A stretch of DNA of 64,000 nucleotides from Paenibacillus sp. RC334. Lineage in GTDB: Bacteria > Bacillota > Bacilli > Paenibacillales > Paenibacillaceae. Each line of letters starts with the position of its first letter. Within the stretch, counting starts at the first letter, position 1. The notes under the pieces were generated by a model. The model was not told where the DNA came from. It worked only from the letters and a program-made list of their open reading frames with translations, and made no database searches. Location of the stretch: positions 1,240,001 through 1,304,000 of the forward strand of contig NZ_CP125370.1 in assembly GCF_030034735.1 (NCBI RefSeq). Direction: 5' to 3'. The translations under genes and the position numbers were made by a program. Below are positions 47,536 through 57,103 of this stretch, in pieces.

Positions 47536-47730
47536 ATGTCATTGAAATTTGCTTATCAGGATTTTTTTGATGACAGACGGTTCAAAAATACTACGCAGAA
47601 GAACATTGAAACTATCAAACCATGTTTGGTGAGTTTGTGGAGTTTATTTTTGATTGGTGGGCATTTTGCGATGGAAATTAAAGGATTGGTAAAGGTCATG
47701 ATCTCTCGCCCTCATGCATTGACTAAATGA
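47536..47730 (+). pseudogene. Site-specific integrase, N-terminal fragment
   Basis: The ATG at 47536 follows AAAGGAGG. The frame reads MSLKFAYQDFFDDRRFKNTT then QKNIET; a one-base shift restores YQTMFGEFVEFIFDW, the helical core-binding (SAM-like) domain of tyrosine recombinases, before a stop. Only this N-terminal part remains. It begins 18 bases from the end of the truncated IS. Confidence 0.55.
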
Positions 47731-47873
47731 CAAGCAATATGTATGATGAGTTAGGCAACATAAAAGCAACTAAAACAACAAGAAGACTATATTTATACAA
47801 ACAGAACGAAGTGAAAAACATGCGAGGTATCGTACAATTTGAATGTGAATGAGGGATATGCTTGGGAGAGGGT

Positions 47874-49253
47874 ATGATCGGAAAGTCTGGGTTTACTCGG
47901 GAGATGAAGGGATTAGTTATTCCTTCTGTGCTACAAATGCTTGTTGCTAATTCATTTTCTCTAGTGAATATGCTAATGGTGACCAGCTTGGGAGATGGGG
48001 CAGTTGCTATCACCGCTGCAGTAGGCAGAATCAGCTTCATTTTATCGATGATCCTTACAGCAGTCTATGGGATGACTGCTTATATGACCCAGTACCACGG
48101 AAAACAGCAGCATACGCTTATGCGAGCAACATTCGGTTTTATGCTGTTGACGGGAATCTGCATCAGTCTTCTGGCGTTTGTTGTTGTGTGGATCTGGAAG
48201 GAGCCGATTCTTTCTCTATTTATTAAGGACATTGAAATACTGCAGCTTGGTATTCAATACCTCACGATTATGGTTTTTGTTTTTCTGATCAGTGCGATTA
48301 GAGATGCTTATGCTCAGGCGCTGGGATCTATAGGGAAGGTTAGGGTAACTTTATATGTCGGTCTATGTGCGATGGCGATTAATATTACACTCGACTATGG
48401 GCTGATTTACGGGAAGTTGGGTTTACCCAATCTGGGTGTTGCAGGAGCGGCATGGGGAACGTTGATAGCTTCAGGTACGAGTCTTCTGTTTTTGTTTGTT
48501 TTCATTTATAGCAAATCGTATTATTTAAATATTCGATTCCAAGAGCTATTCAGTTTACCTCTGATACTGCGCAAGCAGGTGGTGAAAACGATAACCCCAC
48601 TAGTGTTTCACGAAGGCATGTGGTCGATCGGAAATATGCTGTATACCGTAGCTTTTGGATCATTAAGCATCGCGGCATTGACTACATTCCAGCTTGCGAA
48701 TACGCTACAAGGATATTTTATGATGGGGATTCACGGATTTGCCTACGCGGCAAAAGTGATGATCGGACAAAAGCTGGGACAGGACAAGCAGGAGCAGGCG
48801 CTGGATTATGCTCGCAGATTTACTCGGATTTCGGTCATTACGGGTATAATCGTTAGTGTTGTCATGATGATGGTTTCGCCGTTTGTGTCCTTTATTTTTC
48901 CTTACTTAAGTGGGGAGGTTCACGCTTCTTTAGGAAATATCCTTCTGCTGCAGGCTGTGGCAATGACCGCATTTTTCTTGAATAATGTATGGATTGTCGG
49001 TATGTTTAGAGCAGGTGGAGATAATTTGTTTACGATGAGCATGATTTTAATTACAACATGGGCCATTGCATTACCGGCAGTATTTGTTGGGGCATATGTG
49101 CTCCGTCTGCCGCTGGAATGGGTGTATGCATTATTTTTGTGTGAAGAGATGAGCAAGGCCTTCATAGGGTATAAACGTTATCGCTCCCAGAAATGGATGC
49201 GGAATTTGGTTAAGAATGTCCCTGAGACGCCTTCCTCGGCGTTATCTTTATAA
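47874..49253 (+). CDS. MATE family efflux transporter
   Basis: A 459-residue membrane protein with about 12 helices in the MATE arrangement (two halves each beginning with a MatE segment; NLGVAGAAWGTLIASG is typical). It exports drugs or metabolites by Na+ or H+ antiport. GGGAGAGG lies upstream; TTG 47862 is an alternative start. It ends 60 bases before the DeoR gene on the same strand and may be co-transcribed with it; its link to the phosphonate genes is unproven. Confidence 0.87.
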   Translation: MIGKSGFTREMKGLVIPSVLQMLVANSFSLVNMLMVTSLGDGAVAITAAVGRISFILSMILTAVYGMTAYMTQYHGKQQHTLMRATFGFMLLTGICISLLAFVVVWIWKEPILSLFIKDIEILQLGIQYLTIMVFVFLISAIRDAYAQALGSIGKVRVTLYVGLCAMAINITLDYGLIYGKLGLPNLGVAGAAWGTLIASGTSLLFLFVFIYSKSYYLNIRFQELFSLPLILRKQVVKTITPLVFHEGMWSIGNMLYTVAFGSLSIAALTTFQLANTLQGYFMMGIHGFAYAAKVMIGQKLGQDKQEQALDYARRFTRISVITGIIVSVVMMMVSPFVSFIFPYLSGEVHASLGNILLLQAVAMTAFFLNNVWIVGMFRAGGDNLFTMSMILITTWAIALPAVFVGAYVLRLPLEWVYALFLCEEMSKAFIGYKRYRSQKWMRNLVKNVPETPSSALSL

Positions 49254-49313
49254 TGTCCAAGTGAGTGTCTAAATGCGTGGGAATAGTAGCGAGGAAGAAT
49301 AGGAGGATTTGCA

Positions 49314-50108
49314 ATGTCTCTTGCGGGTGAAGAAAGAAAGCTAAGTATTATGAACATGCTAAACGAGCATGGGAAGGTCATTGCGGGCGACCTAGCACGC
49401 ATGTTCGAGGTTACAACAGAAACGATTCGTAGAGATTTGGATGAGCTGGAGAAGGAGAATAAGCTCAAGAAGGTGTATGGCGGTGCGATCAAGCTGAAGG
49501 TAGAGGTAGAGCCAGCATTGTTTGAAAGAGCCTGTATTAACCAAGAGGCGAAGGAGAAAATTGGATATCTTGCTTTTACACTAATTGATGATCATGACGT
49601 TATCTTTATAGATGAAGGCACGACACCGCTTCAGATTATCCCGTATCTATCTCAGAAGCAGCAGGTTACCGTTCTAACGAGCTCGATCTCTGCCATGATG
49701 TCCTTGATCGAGCTTCAGAAACGAGAGCAATTCGATGGCCGAATTATTATGCTTGGCGGCGAAGTGAGCGTGAAGCATCTCCGTGTATCAGGTGCTATTG
49801 CAGAAGCAAATATGTCGGATTTTTTTGTGAATAAGGCATTTGTAACTGTAGATGCCTTATCGATGGAGCACGGATTTACAAGCTATGACTATGAGAAAGC
49901 TACGTTGACTCGTAAATGGATCCAGCAGTCGGAAACTTCCATCGTTTTGGCGGATTCATCGAAATGGAACAAGCGGTCTATGGTTAAGATATGCGACTTC
50001 GAGAATGTCGATGTGGTTATTTCGGAACTGGAGCCTCCATCAGAATGGAAGACGCAGCTGGAAGACTCCAATACAAAATGGATGATGCCGAGTGAATCAT
50101 ATACGTGA
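49314..50108 (+). CDS. DeoR family transcriptional regulator
   Basis: A 264-residue regulator: N-terminal winged HTH (GDLARMFEVTTETIRRDLDE) and a DeoR C-terminal sensor domain (IFIDEGTTPLQIIPYL with the ligand-loop GTT, and VDALSMEHGFTSYD). Members usually sense phosphorylated metabolites. TAGGAGG precedes the ATG. It lies upstream of the phosphonate operon and is the likely regulator, probably through AAAACA-type sites at 50257 and 55601. Confidence 0.88.
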   Translation: MSLAGEERKLSIMNMLNEHGKVIAGDLARMFEVTTETIRRDLDELEKENKLKKVYGGAIKLKVEVEPALFERACINQEAKEKIGYLAFTLIDDHDVIFIDEGTTPLQIIPYLSQKQQVTVLTSSISAMMSLIELQKREQFDGRIIMLGGEVSVKHLRVSGAIAEANMSDFFVNKAFVTVDALSMEHGFTSYDYEKATLTRKWIQQSETSIVLADSSKWNKRSMVKICDFENVDVVISELEPPSEWKTQLEDSNTKWMMPSESYT

Positions 50109-50124
50109 GGCTTGATTCAGGCGT

Positions 50125-50166
50125 AAAGCTAGTAGAGAAGGAATTTCTTCTCTACTAGCTTTTTTT
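50125..50166 (+). terminator. Terminator of the deoR-like gene
   Basis: AAAGCTAGTAGAGAAG pairs perfectly with CTTCTCTACTAGCTTT, followed by a T-run. Confidence 0.92.
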
Positions 50167-50256
50167 GTGTTGTTTGTTGTTGTGTTAAATTTGTAATCTC
50201 TATGTTAAATATTTGGGATCGCATTGTATTGATTGTTTTTTAGCAGTAGAATAATA

Positions 50257-50271
50257 AAAACAACATAAATA
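50257..50271 (+). promoter_or_regulatory. Candidate operator of the DeoR-like regulator, copy 1
   Basis: AAAACAACATAAATA, in the leader of the PHP-phnW operon, shares 14 of 15 bases with a site upstream of the importer operon at 55601-55615. No other function is visible for it. The match could be chance in AT-rich DNA. Confidence 0.35.
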
Positions 50272-50372
50272 AAAATAAAAGCAATTAAAAGCATTTTTTT
50301 ATTTGTGTTCATAATTTTGCGCTTCAGCAGGTTCCTAGTAATCTGATGATGATAAAAACAGGAGTGGTGACG

Positions 50373-51353
50373 ATGAAAGACGCAGTGTATTTAGACAAAA
50401 GCAAAAGGAAGTACAAAGGAAATTTGCACTTACACACGACATGGTCAGATGGATCGCAAGAGGCGCTGGATGTTGTCGTTGCGTTCAAGGATAAGGGCTA
50501 CGACTTTATCAGTATAACGGATCATGATGTATTCGTTCGTACGGCTGAATATGATACGGATTCTTTCATCGTGCTGCCAGGCATGGAAAGAGGAGGTTTG
50601 AATCACGTGCCGGATAAAGACTCTGGCTACCACTTTGGAGTGCTGGGTGATCCGACAATAGAGTCGGAGAAGGAACAATTTCATCATTTGCAATCGTTTG
50701 AGATTCCCATTCCTTGGGAGGGATCACAATCTCCGCAGAAGCTCATTGATGAAATGAAGGCTCATGGAAATCTCGTCATTTTCAATCACCCGGAATGGCA
50801 TTTGACACGTTTCGAGGATATGGTTCAGTACGATGGATTTTTTGCGATTGAAATATACAATCATGCCACGGAATGGACGCCAAGTTCGTCTTATGGAGCG
50901 GCCTACTGGGATCATGCGCTTCAAAATGGCAAGCGTGTGTTTGGGATCGCTGCTGATGACTCGCACAATCATGACCCAAACAGCAAAATTGCTGAGTATG
51001 GGGGCGGCTGGGTTTCTGTCGAGGCGGAGGAGCTTTCGCAGCAAGGGATTATAGATGCACTAAAGAAGGGACAGTTTTATTCCAGTTCTGGACCTGAGAT
51101 CCTGGATTATCGTGTGGAGGATGGGTTCGTCAACGTCGAGTGTTCGCCCTGCCAATATATTATGTTTAAAGCATTTCCACAACGCGGGCCGTTCCTCGTG
51201 CAATACGAGACAGGTGAGCTGATGACCTCTGGAAGCATGATGATTCAGAAGGACATGCAATATATTCGGGTCGAATGTGTGGACGAGAAGGGCAGAGTAG
51301 CTTGGTCTAATCCGATCTTTGTGGGAGATTTGGCGGAGGAGGAACAACAATGA
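50373..51353 (+). CDS. PHP-domain metal-dependent hydrolase (CehA/McbA-type), copy 1
   Basis: A 326-residue protein from the ATG at 50373 (CAGGAG upstream). The PHP metal motifs are complete: His19-x-His21 and Asp26 (NLHLHTTWSDG), Asp50-His51 (TDHD), NHPEW and GIAADDSHNHD. PHP enzymes cleave phosphoesters or phosphodiesters using two or three metals. The C-terminal 70 residues or so form a beta-rich domain seen in this subfamily. It is a tandem paralogue of the next gene and overlaps it by four bases. Given PhnW and PhnX downstream, a phosphonate ester or diester substrate is a reasonable guess. Confidence 0.8.
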   Translation: MKDAVYLDKSKRKYKGNLHLHTTWSDGSQEALDVVVAFKDKGYDFISITDHDVFVRTAEYDTDSFIVLPGMERGGLNHVPDKDSGYHFGVLGDPTIESEKEQFHHLQSFEIPIPWEGSQSPQKLIDEMKAHGNLVIFNHPEWHLTRFEDMVQYDGFFAIEIYNHATEWTPSSSYGAAYWDHALQNGKRVFGIAADDSHNHDPNSKIAEYGGGWVSVEAEELSQQGIIDALKKGQFYSSSGPEILDYRVEDGFVNVECSPCQYIMFKAFPQRGPFLVQYETGELMTSGSMMIQKDMQYIRVECVDEKGRVAWSNPIFVGDLAEEEQQ

Positions 51354-52324
51354 GAGATGCTGTTCTTTTGGATGCTGTCTGTCAAAAGTATAAAGGAAAC
51401 ATTCATGCACACTCTTTTCGCAGTGATGGCGAGTATACCGTAGAGCAAATGATAGAAGCCTATCGCTCTAAGGGCTATGATTTTATGTGCTTGAGTGACC
51501 ATGAGATCTATTTTCATAGCGATGCGTATGACACGGAAACGTTTATTATGCTGGACGGCTATGAAATGGCTTGCGAGATGGAACGTAATACGACCGGTCA
51601 GCAGTATCATCTGCATGGACTTTTGGATCGCTCATTGTTGGCAGAGAAGCCTTTTCAGCATGATGAGGAACATGCAAAGCCGGATTATGAGAGCTTGGAT
51701 ACCATTCAGCAATTGATTGATGAAATGAGGAGCAAAGGAAATCTTGTCATTATGAATCATCCCGAATGGTCTAAAAATCGGGAAGAGGATTTGCATAAAC
51801 TTGAGGGCTATGCAGCGATCGAAATCTATAATCATCAATCCGAAATCCAAGAGGCGGTAGGTTATGGTGTATCCTACTGGGACTATGTTCTCAAGCGAGG
51901 CAAGCAGGTAAACGCAATCGCCGCAGACGATGCTCACGGGGGGCCGACTGATATGGTGGTATCCGAATTTTATGGAGGTTGGATAGCTGTAGAGACCGAT
52001 CAATTAGAGCAACAGGCGATTATCGAGGCCATAAAAGCAGGTCATTATTATAGCTCCAATGGTCCCATGATCCATGATCTTCGCATTGAGAACGACAGGT
52101 TTAAAGTCAAATGCTCTCCTGTACGAAGCATTCGTTTTATTACTTTCCCGGACAATGGCTTGGCTGAAATGGATCCGACGGGTCAATGCATCACCGAAGC
52201 CGAATATATCATTCAAAATAATGAGCAATATGTACGAGTGGAATGTGTAGATGCATCGGGCAGAGTAGCGTGGAGCAATCCAATCTACCCGAAATCTGAG
52301 CGGCAGTTATTGGAGGAGCTATGA
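51350..52324 (+). CDS. PHP-domain metal-dependent hydrolase, copy 2
   Basis: A 324-residue paralogue of the previous protein with the same metal residues: His19, His21, Asp26 (NIHAHSFRSDG), Asp50-His51 (LSDHE), MNHPEWS and IAADDAHGG. It overlaps both neighbours by four bases (ATGA), so it is strongly coupled in translation. The substrate-loop region (residues 75-115) is His-rich (QQYHLHGLLD, FQHDEEHA) and differs from copy 1, suggesting either a heteromeric enzyme or two successive cleavages. Confidence 0.8.
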   Translation: MRDAVLLDAVCQKYKGNIHAHSFRSDGEYTVEQMIEAYRSKGYDFMCLSDHEIYFHSDAYDTETFIMLDGYEMACEMERNTTGQQYHLHGLLDRSLLAEKPFQHDEEHAKPDYESLDTIQQLIDEMRSKGNLVIMNHPEWSKNREEDLHKLEGYAAIEIYNHQSEIQEAVGYGVSYWDYVLKRGKQVNAIAADDAHGGPTDMVVSEFYGGWIAVETDQLEQQAIIEAIKAGHYYSSNGPMIHDLRIENDRFKVKCSPVRSIRFITFPDNGLAEMDPTGQCITEAEYIIQNNEQYVRVECVDASGRVAWSNPIYPKSERQLLEEL

Positions 52325-53430
52325 GCAATCCGTATTTATTATTAACACCGGGTCCCTTATCCACAACGTCAACGGTCAAAGAGGCGATGCTAAAGGATTG
52401 GTGCACTTGGGATCATGAGTATAAGGCGATTGTCGAGCAGATTCGTCTGCAACTATTAGAGGTTGGCCGCACATCTAACGAGCACTATGCCGCTCTGTTC
52501 ATGCAGGGCAGTGGCACCTTCGGTATTGAAGCGACGCTTGGATCTGTCATCCCGAGTGAAGGCAAGCTGTTAATTTTGCAAAATGGCGCGTATGGGAAGC
52601 GCATCGAGGAAATCGCAAAGGTGCTCAAAATTCCCCATCTATCTCTTGTATTTGAAGCTAATACGCAGGTAGATCCACAAGCAGTGGAGAGAAAACTGGT
52701 TGAGGATGAAGCTATTACACATGTGGCCATGGTCCATTGTGAGACGACAACAGGCATTCTGAATCCGCTTGAAGCGGTGATGGATGTGATTAAGCGGAAT
52801 AATCGAATAGCAATAATTGATGCAATGAGTAGCTTCGGAGGCATTCCGATGGAAGTAGAGGAGTTGCAAATCGACTTTATAATAAGCAGTTCAAATAAAT
52901 GCATCCAGGGTGTTCCAGGCTTTAGCTTTATTCTATGTAAAAGGGATGAGCTCATAAAATGCAAAGGAAAAGCGCGGTCGTTATCGCTTGATTTGTATGA
53001 CCAGTGGGAGACGATGGAGAAGGATGCTGGCAAATGGCGCTTTACTTCGCCAACGCATGTCGTGCACGCGTTTGCGCAGGCGCTAAAGGAGCTAGATGAA
53101 GAGGGCGGCGTGGAAGCCCGTCATGCGCGATATCGGACCAACCAGCAAATCGTCGTGGAAGGGTTGACTCAAGCTGGCTTTACGGCCTACTTGCCAAGGG
53201 AGCTACAGTCTCCCATTATTACAACCTTCTTGTATCCAACACATATTCCTTTTGCATTTGAACATTTTTATAACTTCTTGAAGTCGGCTGGTTTTGTCAT
53301 TTACCCTGGCAAATTAACAGATGCTAATGTATTTCGAATCGGGAATATAGGGGATGTGCATGCCAAGGATATGGAGCGATTAAGTGAGCAAATATTACGT
53401 TATGTTGGAGTGACCAAATATGAAAATTGA
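52321..53430 (+). CDS. phnW: 2-aminoethylphosphonate-pyruvate transaminase
   Basis: A 369-residue class V aminotransferase: N-terminal LLLTPGPLSTTSTVK, PLP-phosphate and Asp168 region IIDAMSSFGGIP, and PLP lysine Lys193 in SSSNKCIQGVPGF, all typical of PhnW. It turns 2-aminoethylphosphonate and pyruvate into phosphonoacetaldehyde and alanine. PhnX, the next step, follows with an 11-base overlap. Confidence 0.93.
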   Translation: MSNPYLLLTPGPLSTTSTVKEAMLKDWCTWDHEYKAIVEQIRLQLLEVGRTSNEHYAALFMQGSGTFGIEATLGSVIPSEGKLLILQNGAYGKRIEEIAKVLKIPHLSLVFEANTQVDPQAVERKLVEDEAITHVAMVHCETTTGILNPLEAVMDVIKRNNRIAIIDAMSSFGGIPMEVEELQIDFIISSSNKCIQGVPGFSFILCKRDELIKCKGKARSLSLDLYDQWETMEKDAGKWRFTSPTHVVHAFAQALKELDEEGGVEARHARYRTNQQIVVEGLTQAGFTAYLPRELQSPIITTFLYPTHIPFAFEHFYNFLKSAGFVIYPGKLTDANVFRIGNIGDVHAKDMERLSEQILRYVGVTKYEN

Positions 53431-54241
53431 AGGCATTATTTTAGATTGGGCAGGGACGACAGTTGATTATGGCTGCTTTGCACCAGTGCAGGTGTTTATG
53501 GATATTTTCAAGGAAATGGGCATCCCATTAACGATGGAAGAGGTTCGTGCTCCAATGGGGCAACTGAAGCGGGATCATATTCGATCGTTGCTGCAAATGC
53601 CAAGAATAGAAGCTTCTTTTCAGGTGAAATTTGCCCGTAGTTATACGGAGGCGGATATTGATGAGCTGCATGATCGATTTGAACCTAGACTGCTGTCTAT
53701 TCTCCCGCAATATGGAAGGCCAAATCCACATGTTGTAGAGACCATACAGCTGTTGAAGCAGCAAGGCTTAAAAATTGGAGCAACGACAGGCTATACTTCC
53801 ACCATGCTTTCCATTGTGGAAAAGGCTGCCAAGGAATATGGCTACGAACCTGATCATTGGGTAACTCCTGATCTGGTTATGGATAAAGGCAGACCTTATC
53901 CGTATATGATCTATGAAAATATGAAGCAGCTTGGTCTGGGTCATCATGCACAAGTGGTTAAGGTCGGAGATACGATATCTGATATTCAAGAGGCAAATAG
54001 TGCAGGCGTGTGGGCGATTGGTATCGTGAAAGGCAGCTCTATGCTTGGTCTTACGGAAGCTGAGGTAGAGCATTTGTCTCCAGAGGAAGAACGTCAGATT
54101 ATGGCTGGTGTGCGTAAGAACTATATGGAAGCAGGAGCGCATGGCGTTATTGAGGACATATCCCAGTTGCCTGCGATGATTGAGCAAATCAATGAACGAT
54201 TGATGAATAAGGAGCTGCCTTATGCCAATCCGCATCAATAG
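53420..54241 (+). CDS. phnX: Phosphonoacetaldehyde hydrolase (phosphonatase)
   Basis: A 273-residue HAD enzyme: nucleophile Asp9 in ILDWAGTTVDYG, Schiff-base Lys50 in MGQLKRDHIR, and the metal site KVGDTISDIQEA. It cleaves the carbon-phosphorus bond of phosphonoacetaldehyde to acetaldehyde and phosphate. Its start lies in the end of phnW and its end overlaps the next gene by 20 bases. Confidence 0.93.
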   Translation: MKIEGIILDWAGTTVDYGCFAPVQVFMDIFKEMGIPLTMEEVRAPMGQLKRDHIRSLLQMPRIEASFQVKFARSYTEADIDELHDRFEPRLLSILPQYGRPNPHVVETIQLLKQQGLKIGATTGYTSTMLSIVEKAAKEYGYEPDHWVTPDLVMDKGRPYPYMIYENMKQLGLGHHAQVVKVGDTISDIQEANSAGVWAIGIVKGSSMLGLTEAEVEHLSPEEERQIMAGVRKNYMEAGAHGVIEDISQLPAMIEQINERLMNKELPYANPHQ

Positions 54242-55580
54242 TCGTATAGAAGGAGATATCAATGGAACGGATGAACGTCAAGCTTGGCAAGATGAGCATC
54301 TAAGTGAAGAGACGCTTGCTGTCTTGGACCAGGATAGCAAGCTCTTTCTTCATCAGTCGATGTCCACGCCATGTTTAAATGCCATTGTAAGTGCAGAGGG
54401 AATATACATTGAGGATGTGGATGGACGCAGAGTAATGGACTTTCATGGAAATAGCGTTCATCATGTGGGTTACAAAAATGAGCATGTAATGAATGCCATC
54501 ATTAAACAGATGCAGCAGCTGCCATTTCTGCCCCGCCGATATACGAGCCAGGTTGCGATTGATCTGGCACAGAAGCTGACCGAGCTTGCACCGGGAGATT
54601 TGAACAAGGTGCTATTTGCACCCGGAGGTACAAGTGCTATTGGAATAGCACTAAAGCTTGCACGCAGAGCAACCGGTAAGCACAAAACCATTTCGACGTG
54701 GGATTCCTTTCATGGCGCAAACCTGGATGCAATATCGGTTGGTGGCGAAGCTGTATTCAGGAGTGGGATTGGACCGTTGATGACTGGAACAGAGCATATG
54801 ATGCCTTATAACAGCTATCGTTCAATCTTTGGTGAAGGAGAAACGGCTGCTGCCAAAAATCTGGACTACCTATCCTATATGTTGGAACGAGAAGTTGATG
54901 TGTGCGCTGTCATTCTTGAGCCTATTCGAAGCACGGATGTACAGATTCCTAGCGTTGCCTATATGCAACGACTTCGTCAAATCTGCGACGATTATGGCGT
55001 GTTGCTCATATTGGATGAAATACCGACGGCATTAGGTCGTACAGGCAAAATGTTCGTTCACGAGCATTATGATATTGTTCCAGATATCGTCGTCATTGGT
55101 AAAGGTTTTGGAGGCGGGATTTTTCCGATGGCGGGCATCGTTGCGAGAGAGCATTTGGATATTGCGGGCGATATTTCACTCGGACATTATACCCATGAGA
55201 AAAGTGCTGTAGGCTGTGCGGCAGCTTTGGCTACCATTGAATACATCGAAAAGGAAAACCTGCTTGACCATGCGCAAAGTATGGAGCAATGGCTGCTTTT
55301 TCATCTTGGGGAGTTGCAGAAGAAGTATGCCGTAATAGGTGATGTTCGGGTTAAAGGCATGCTTGCGGCAATAGAACTCGTATCTGATCGCGAGACAAAA
55401 GAGAAGGAAGTGACAGGCGCTGAGAAAGTTCTCTATGAATGCTTGTCCCGAGGACTAAGCTTCAAGGTATCCAGCGGAAATGTCATTACGCTTGTCCCCC
55501 CACTAATTACCAGTATTACACAAATGGAGGAAGCTATTTTGATTTTGGATCAATCGCTGGAGCAAGTGTTCACAAAATGA
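54222..55580 (+). CDS. Class III aminotransferase-fold enzyme, PbfA-like
   Basis: A 452-residue PLP enzyme: PLP lysine Lys294 in IGKGFGGGIFPMAG, Asp265 in LILDEIPTALGRTG, and an N-terminus LFLHQSMSTPCLNA recalled from aminotransferase-like proteins of phosphonate clusters. PbfA is a lyase that turns 1-hydroxy-2-aminoethylphosphonate into phosphonoacetaldehyde and ammonia, feeding PhnX. Its place directly after phnW-phnX supports that role; a true aminotransferase is the alternative. Confidence 0.78.
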   Translation: MPIRINSRIEGDINGTDERQAWQDEHLSEETLAVLDQDSKLFLHQSMSTPCLNAIVSAEGIYIEDVDGRRVMDFHGNSVHHVGYKNEHVMNAIIKQMQQLPFLPRRYTSQVAIDLAQKLTELAPGDLNKVLFAPGGTSAIGIALKLARRATGKHKTISTWDSFHGANLDAISVGGEAVFRSGIGPLMTGTEHMMPYNSYRSIFGEGETAAAKNLDYLSYMLEREVDVCAVILEPIRSTDVQIPSVAYMQRLRQICDDYGVLLILDEIPTALGRTGKMFVHEHYDIVPDIVVIGKGFGGGIFPMAGIVAREHLDIAGDISLGHYTHEKSAVGCAAALATIEYIEKENLLDHAQSMEQWLLFHLGELQKKYAVIGDVRVKGMLAAIELVSDRETKEKEVTGAEKVLYECLSRGLSFKVSSGNVITLVPPLITSITQMEEAILILDQSLEQVFTK

Positions 55581-55600
55581 AAGCAGATTAATAACTTGTG

Positions 55601-55615
55601 AAAACAACATGAATA
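55601..55615 (+). promoter_or_regulatory. Candidate operator of the DeoR-like regulator, copy 2
   Basis: AAAACAACATGAATA, 20 bases after the PbfA-like gene and upstream of the importer genes; one mismatch to the site at 50257-50271. A TTGACA at about 55655 lies downstream of it, with a poorly spaced TATAGT. Confidence 0.35.
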
Positions 55616-55730
55616 CAATTGAAAATAAAATAAAACAAATAATTGATGTGTAATTGACACTGTTTTTACAATTCTCCGTTATAGTTTAGTTATGCCAGTG
55701 ATAGCTGGAAAACGAGGAGGGTTTAGAAGC

Positions 55731-57098
55731 ATGAAGAGGCTTGCACTTGGATTAGTTAGTATAATTACAAGTATTACATTGTTAGCGGGATGTAGTACAG
55801 GCTCAAATTCTGGTTCGGTTACAGAGTCTTCTAGCAATGATGGGAATATGAAAGAGGTCGTGATTTCCGTTCGTGAGAACACATGGGGAGCGCGTAAGGA
55901 CAATTTTATAGAAGCAGAAAAGCGTTTGAACGAAGAATTGAAGTCGGAAAATGTGCAGATCAAAATAGACTGGTGGCCTGGCGTTGGCGATGATGAGCTG
56001 ATTTTGCAAGCGCAAGCTAAAAAAGTAGCAGATGTGTTTATTAACTCCAGCGTAGATATTGGGTGGCAGTTGAACGCCGGTCTAATCCGCGATGTGGATT
56101 GGGTTGGGACATCAGATGTGTTCAAAAACATGCCAAAATCCTACGATAACATTATGAAGTACCAAAACCACTACTATGGCGTTATTCAGGATATGGACGC
56201 TTCTCCTGTATTCATTAGCCGAAAGGCACTGGAAGGCTTGGGCTGGACAGCCGCGCAAATCGATGAGCTGAAGGCTCGTGTTGATTCCGGCAGTTTTACA
56301 TTCGGCGAGCTTGTTGATCTTGCAGATGCGGCTGTTAAGCAAAAGCTGGTTAAGGTAGGCTTTGGAGTTGAGGATACCCGATTTGAGGGCTGGAATTATA
56401 CATTCGGCAACTTCAATTATAATGCGGAACAGAACAAGATGGTGCTGTCGCCAAATACGCAGAAGGTCTATGAGTTTTGGTATGACGCGCTGCAGCGCGG
56501 CGTAGTCACGGAGGGGATTGCTGATATTGATACGGACAAGGCTGCGGAGCTGTTCATTAAAGGCCAGTTATTCGCTGAATTTGCCCGTACTGAATTTTAT
56601 CAAGTCATGCGTAAGCAACTTGGCATGGATGATGACTTGGCTGGCTATGAAAAATGGTTTAAGGAAAATGCCATCTGGATTCCGGTTCCGTCAGTTCAGC
56701 AGGGAGGAAAGCCTGTATCCTACAGCAATCCTGCGATGATCTATGTAGGAGCTAATGTGGATGATGAAAAGATGCCTTATGTTCAAAGGCTGATTGAGCA
56801 TGTGCTGGATGCAGATCTGCAGATTAATCATACGCTTAAGAGCGGCAAGCTGCCTGTAACGGCGGCAGCACAGGAGGATCCGCGCTTCCAAAAAATGAGC
56901 TTCTACAAAGATCATGCTTATTTAATCGATTTTACGAAAACTCGCCCGGCTCAAATGGATTATGCGGTCTATATGAAATCTTTTACGCTTGGAATTGATG
57001 CTATTCTGACAAAAGGTCGAACAGCATCTCAGGCCTATGAGCTATTCAAAAAGGATGTACAACAAAATGTACCAGCGGACAGTCTCATTGTAGAATAA
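55731..57098 (+). CDS. ABC transporter substrate-binding lipoprotein (sugar/UgpB type)
   Basis: A 455-residue solute-binding protein. The lipoprotein signal is MKRLALGLVSIITSITLLAG followed by Cys (lipobox LAGC). The fold is the MalE/UgpB cluster (family 1) type, not the PhnD or PhnS type usual for phosphonates: KEVVISVRENTWGARKDNFI and GKPVSYSNPAMIYVG are seen. The ATG at 55731 is chosen because residues before it carry no signal. It should bind the imported phosphonate or its conjugate. Confidence 0.85.
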   Translation: MKRLALGLVSIITSITLLAGCSTGSNSGSVTESSSNDGNMKEVVISVRENTWGARKDNFIEAEKRLNEELKSENVQIKIDWWPGVGDDELILQAQAKKVADVFINSSVDIGWQLNAGLIRDVDWVGTSDVFKNMPKSYDNIMKYQNHYYGVIQDMDASPVFISRKALEGLGWTAAQIDELKARVDSGSFTFGELVDLADAAVKQKLVKVGFGVEDTRFEGWNYTFGNFNYNAEQNKMVLSPNTQKVYEFWYDALQRGVVTEGIADIDTDKAAELFIKGQLFAEFARTEFYQVMRKQLGMDDDLAGYEKWFKENAIWIPVPSVQQGGKPVSYSNPAMIYVGANVDDEKMPYVQRLIEHVLDADLQINHTLKSGKLPVTAAAQEDPRFQKMSFYKDHAYLIDFTKTRPAQMDYAVYMKSFTLGIDAILTKGRTASQAYELFKKDVQQNVPADSLIVE

Positions 57099-57103
57099 CG
57101 ATG

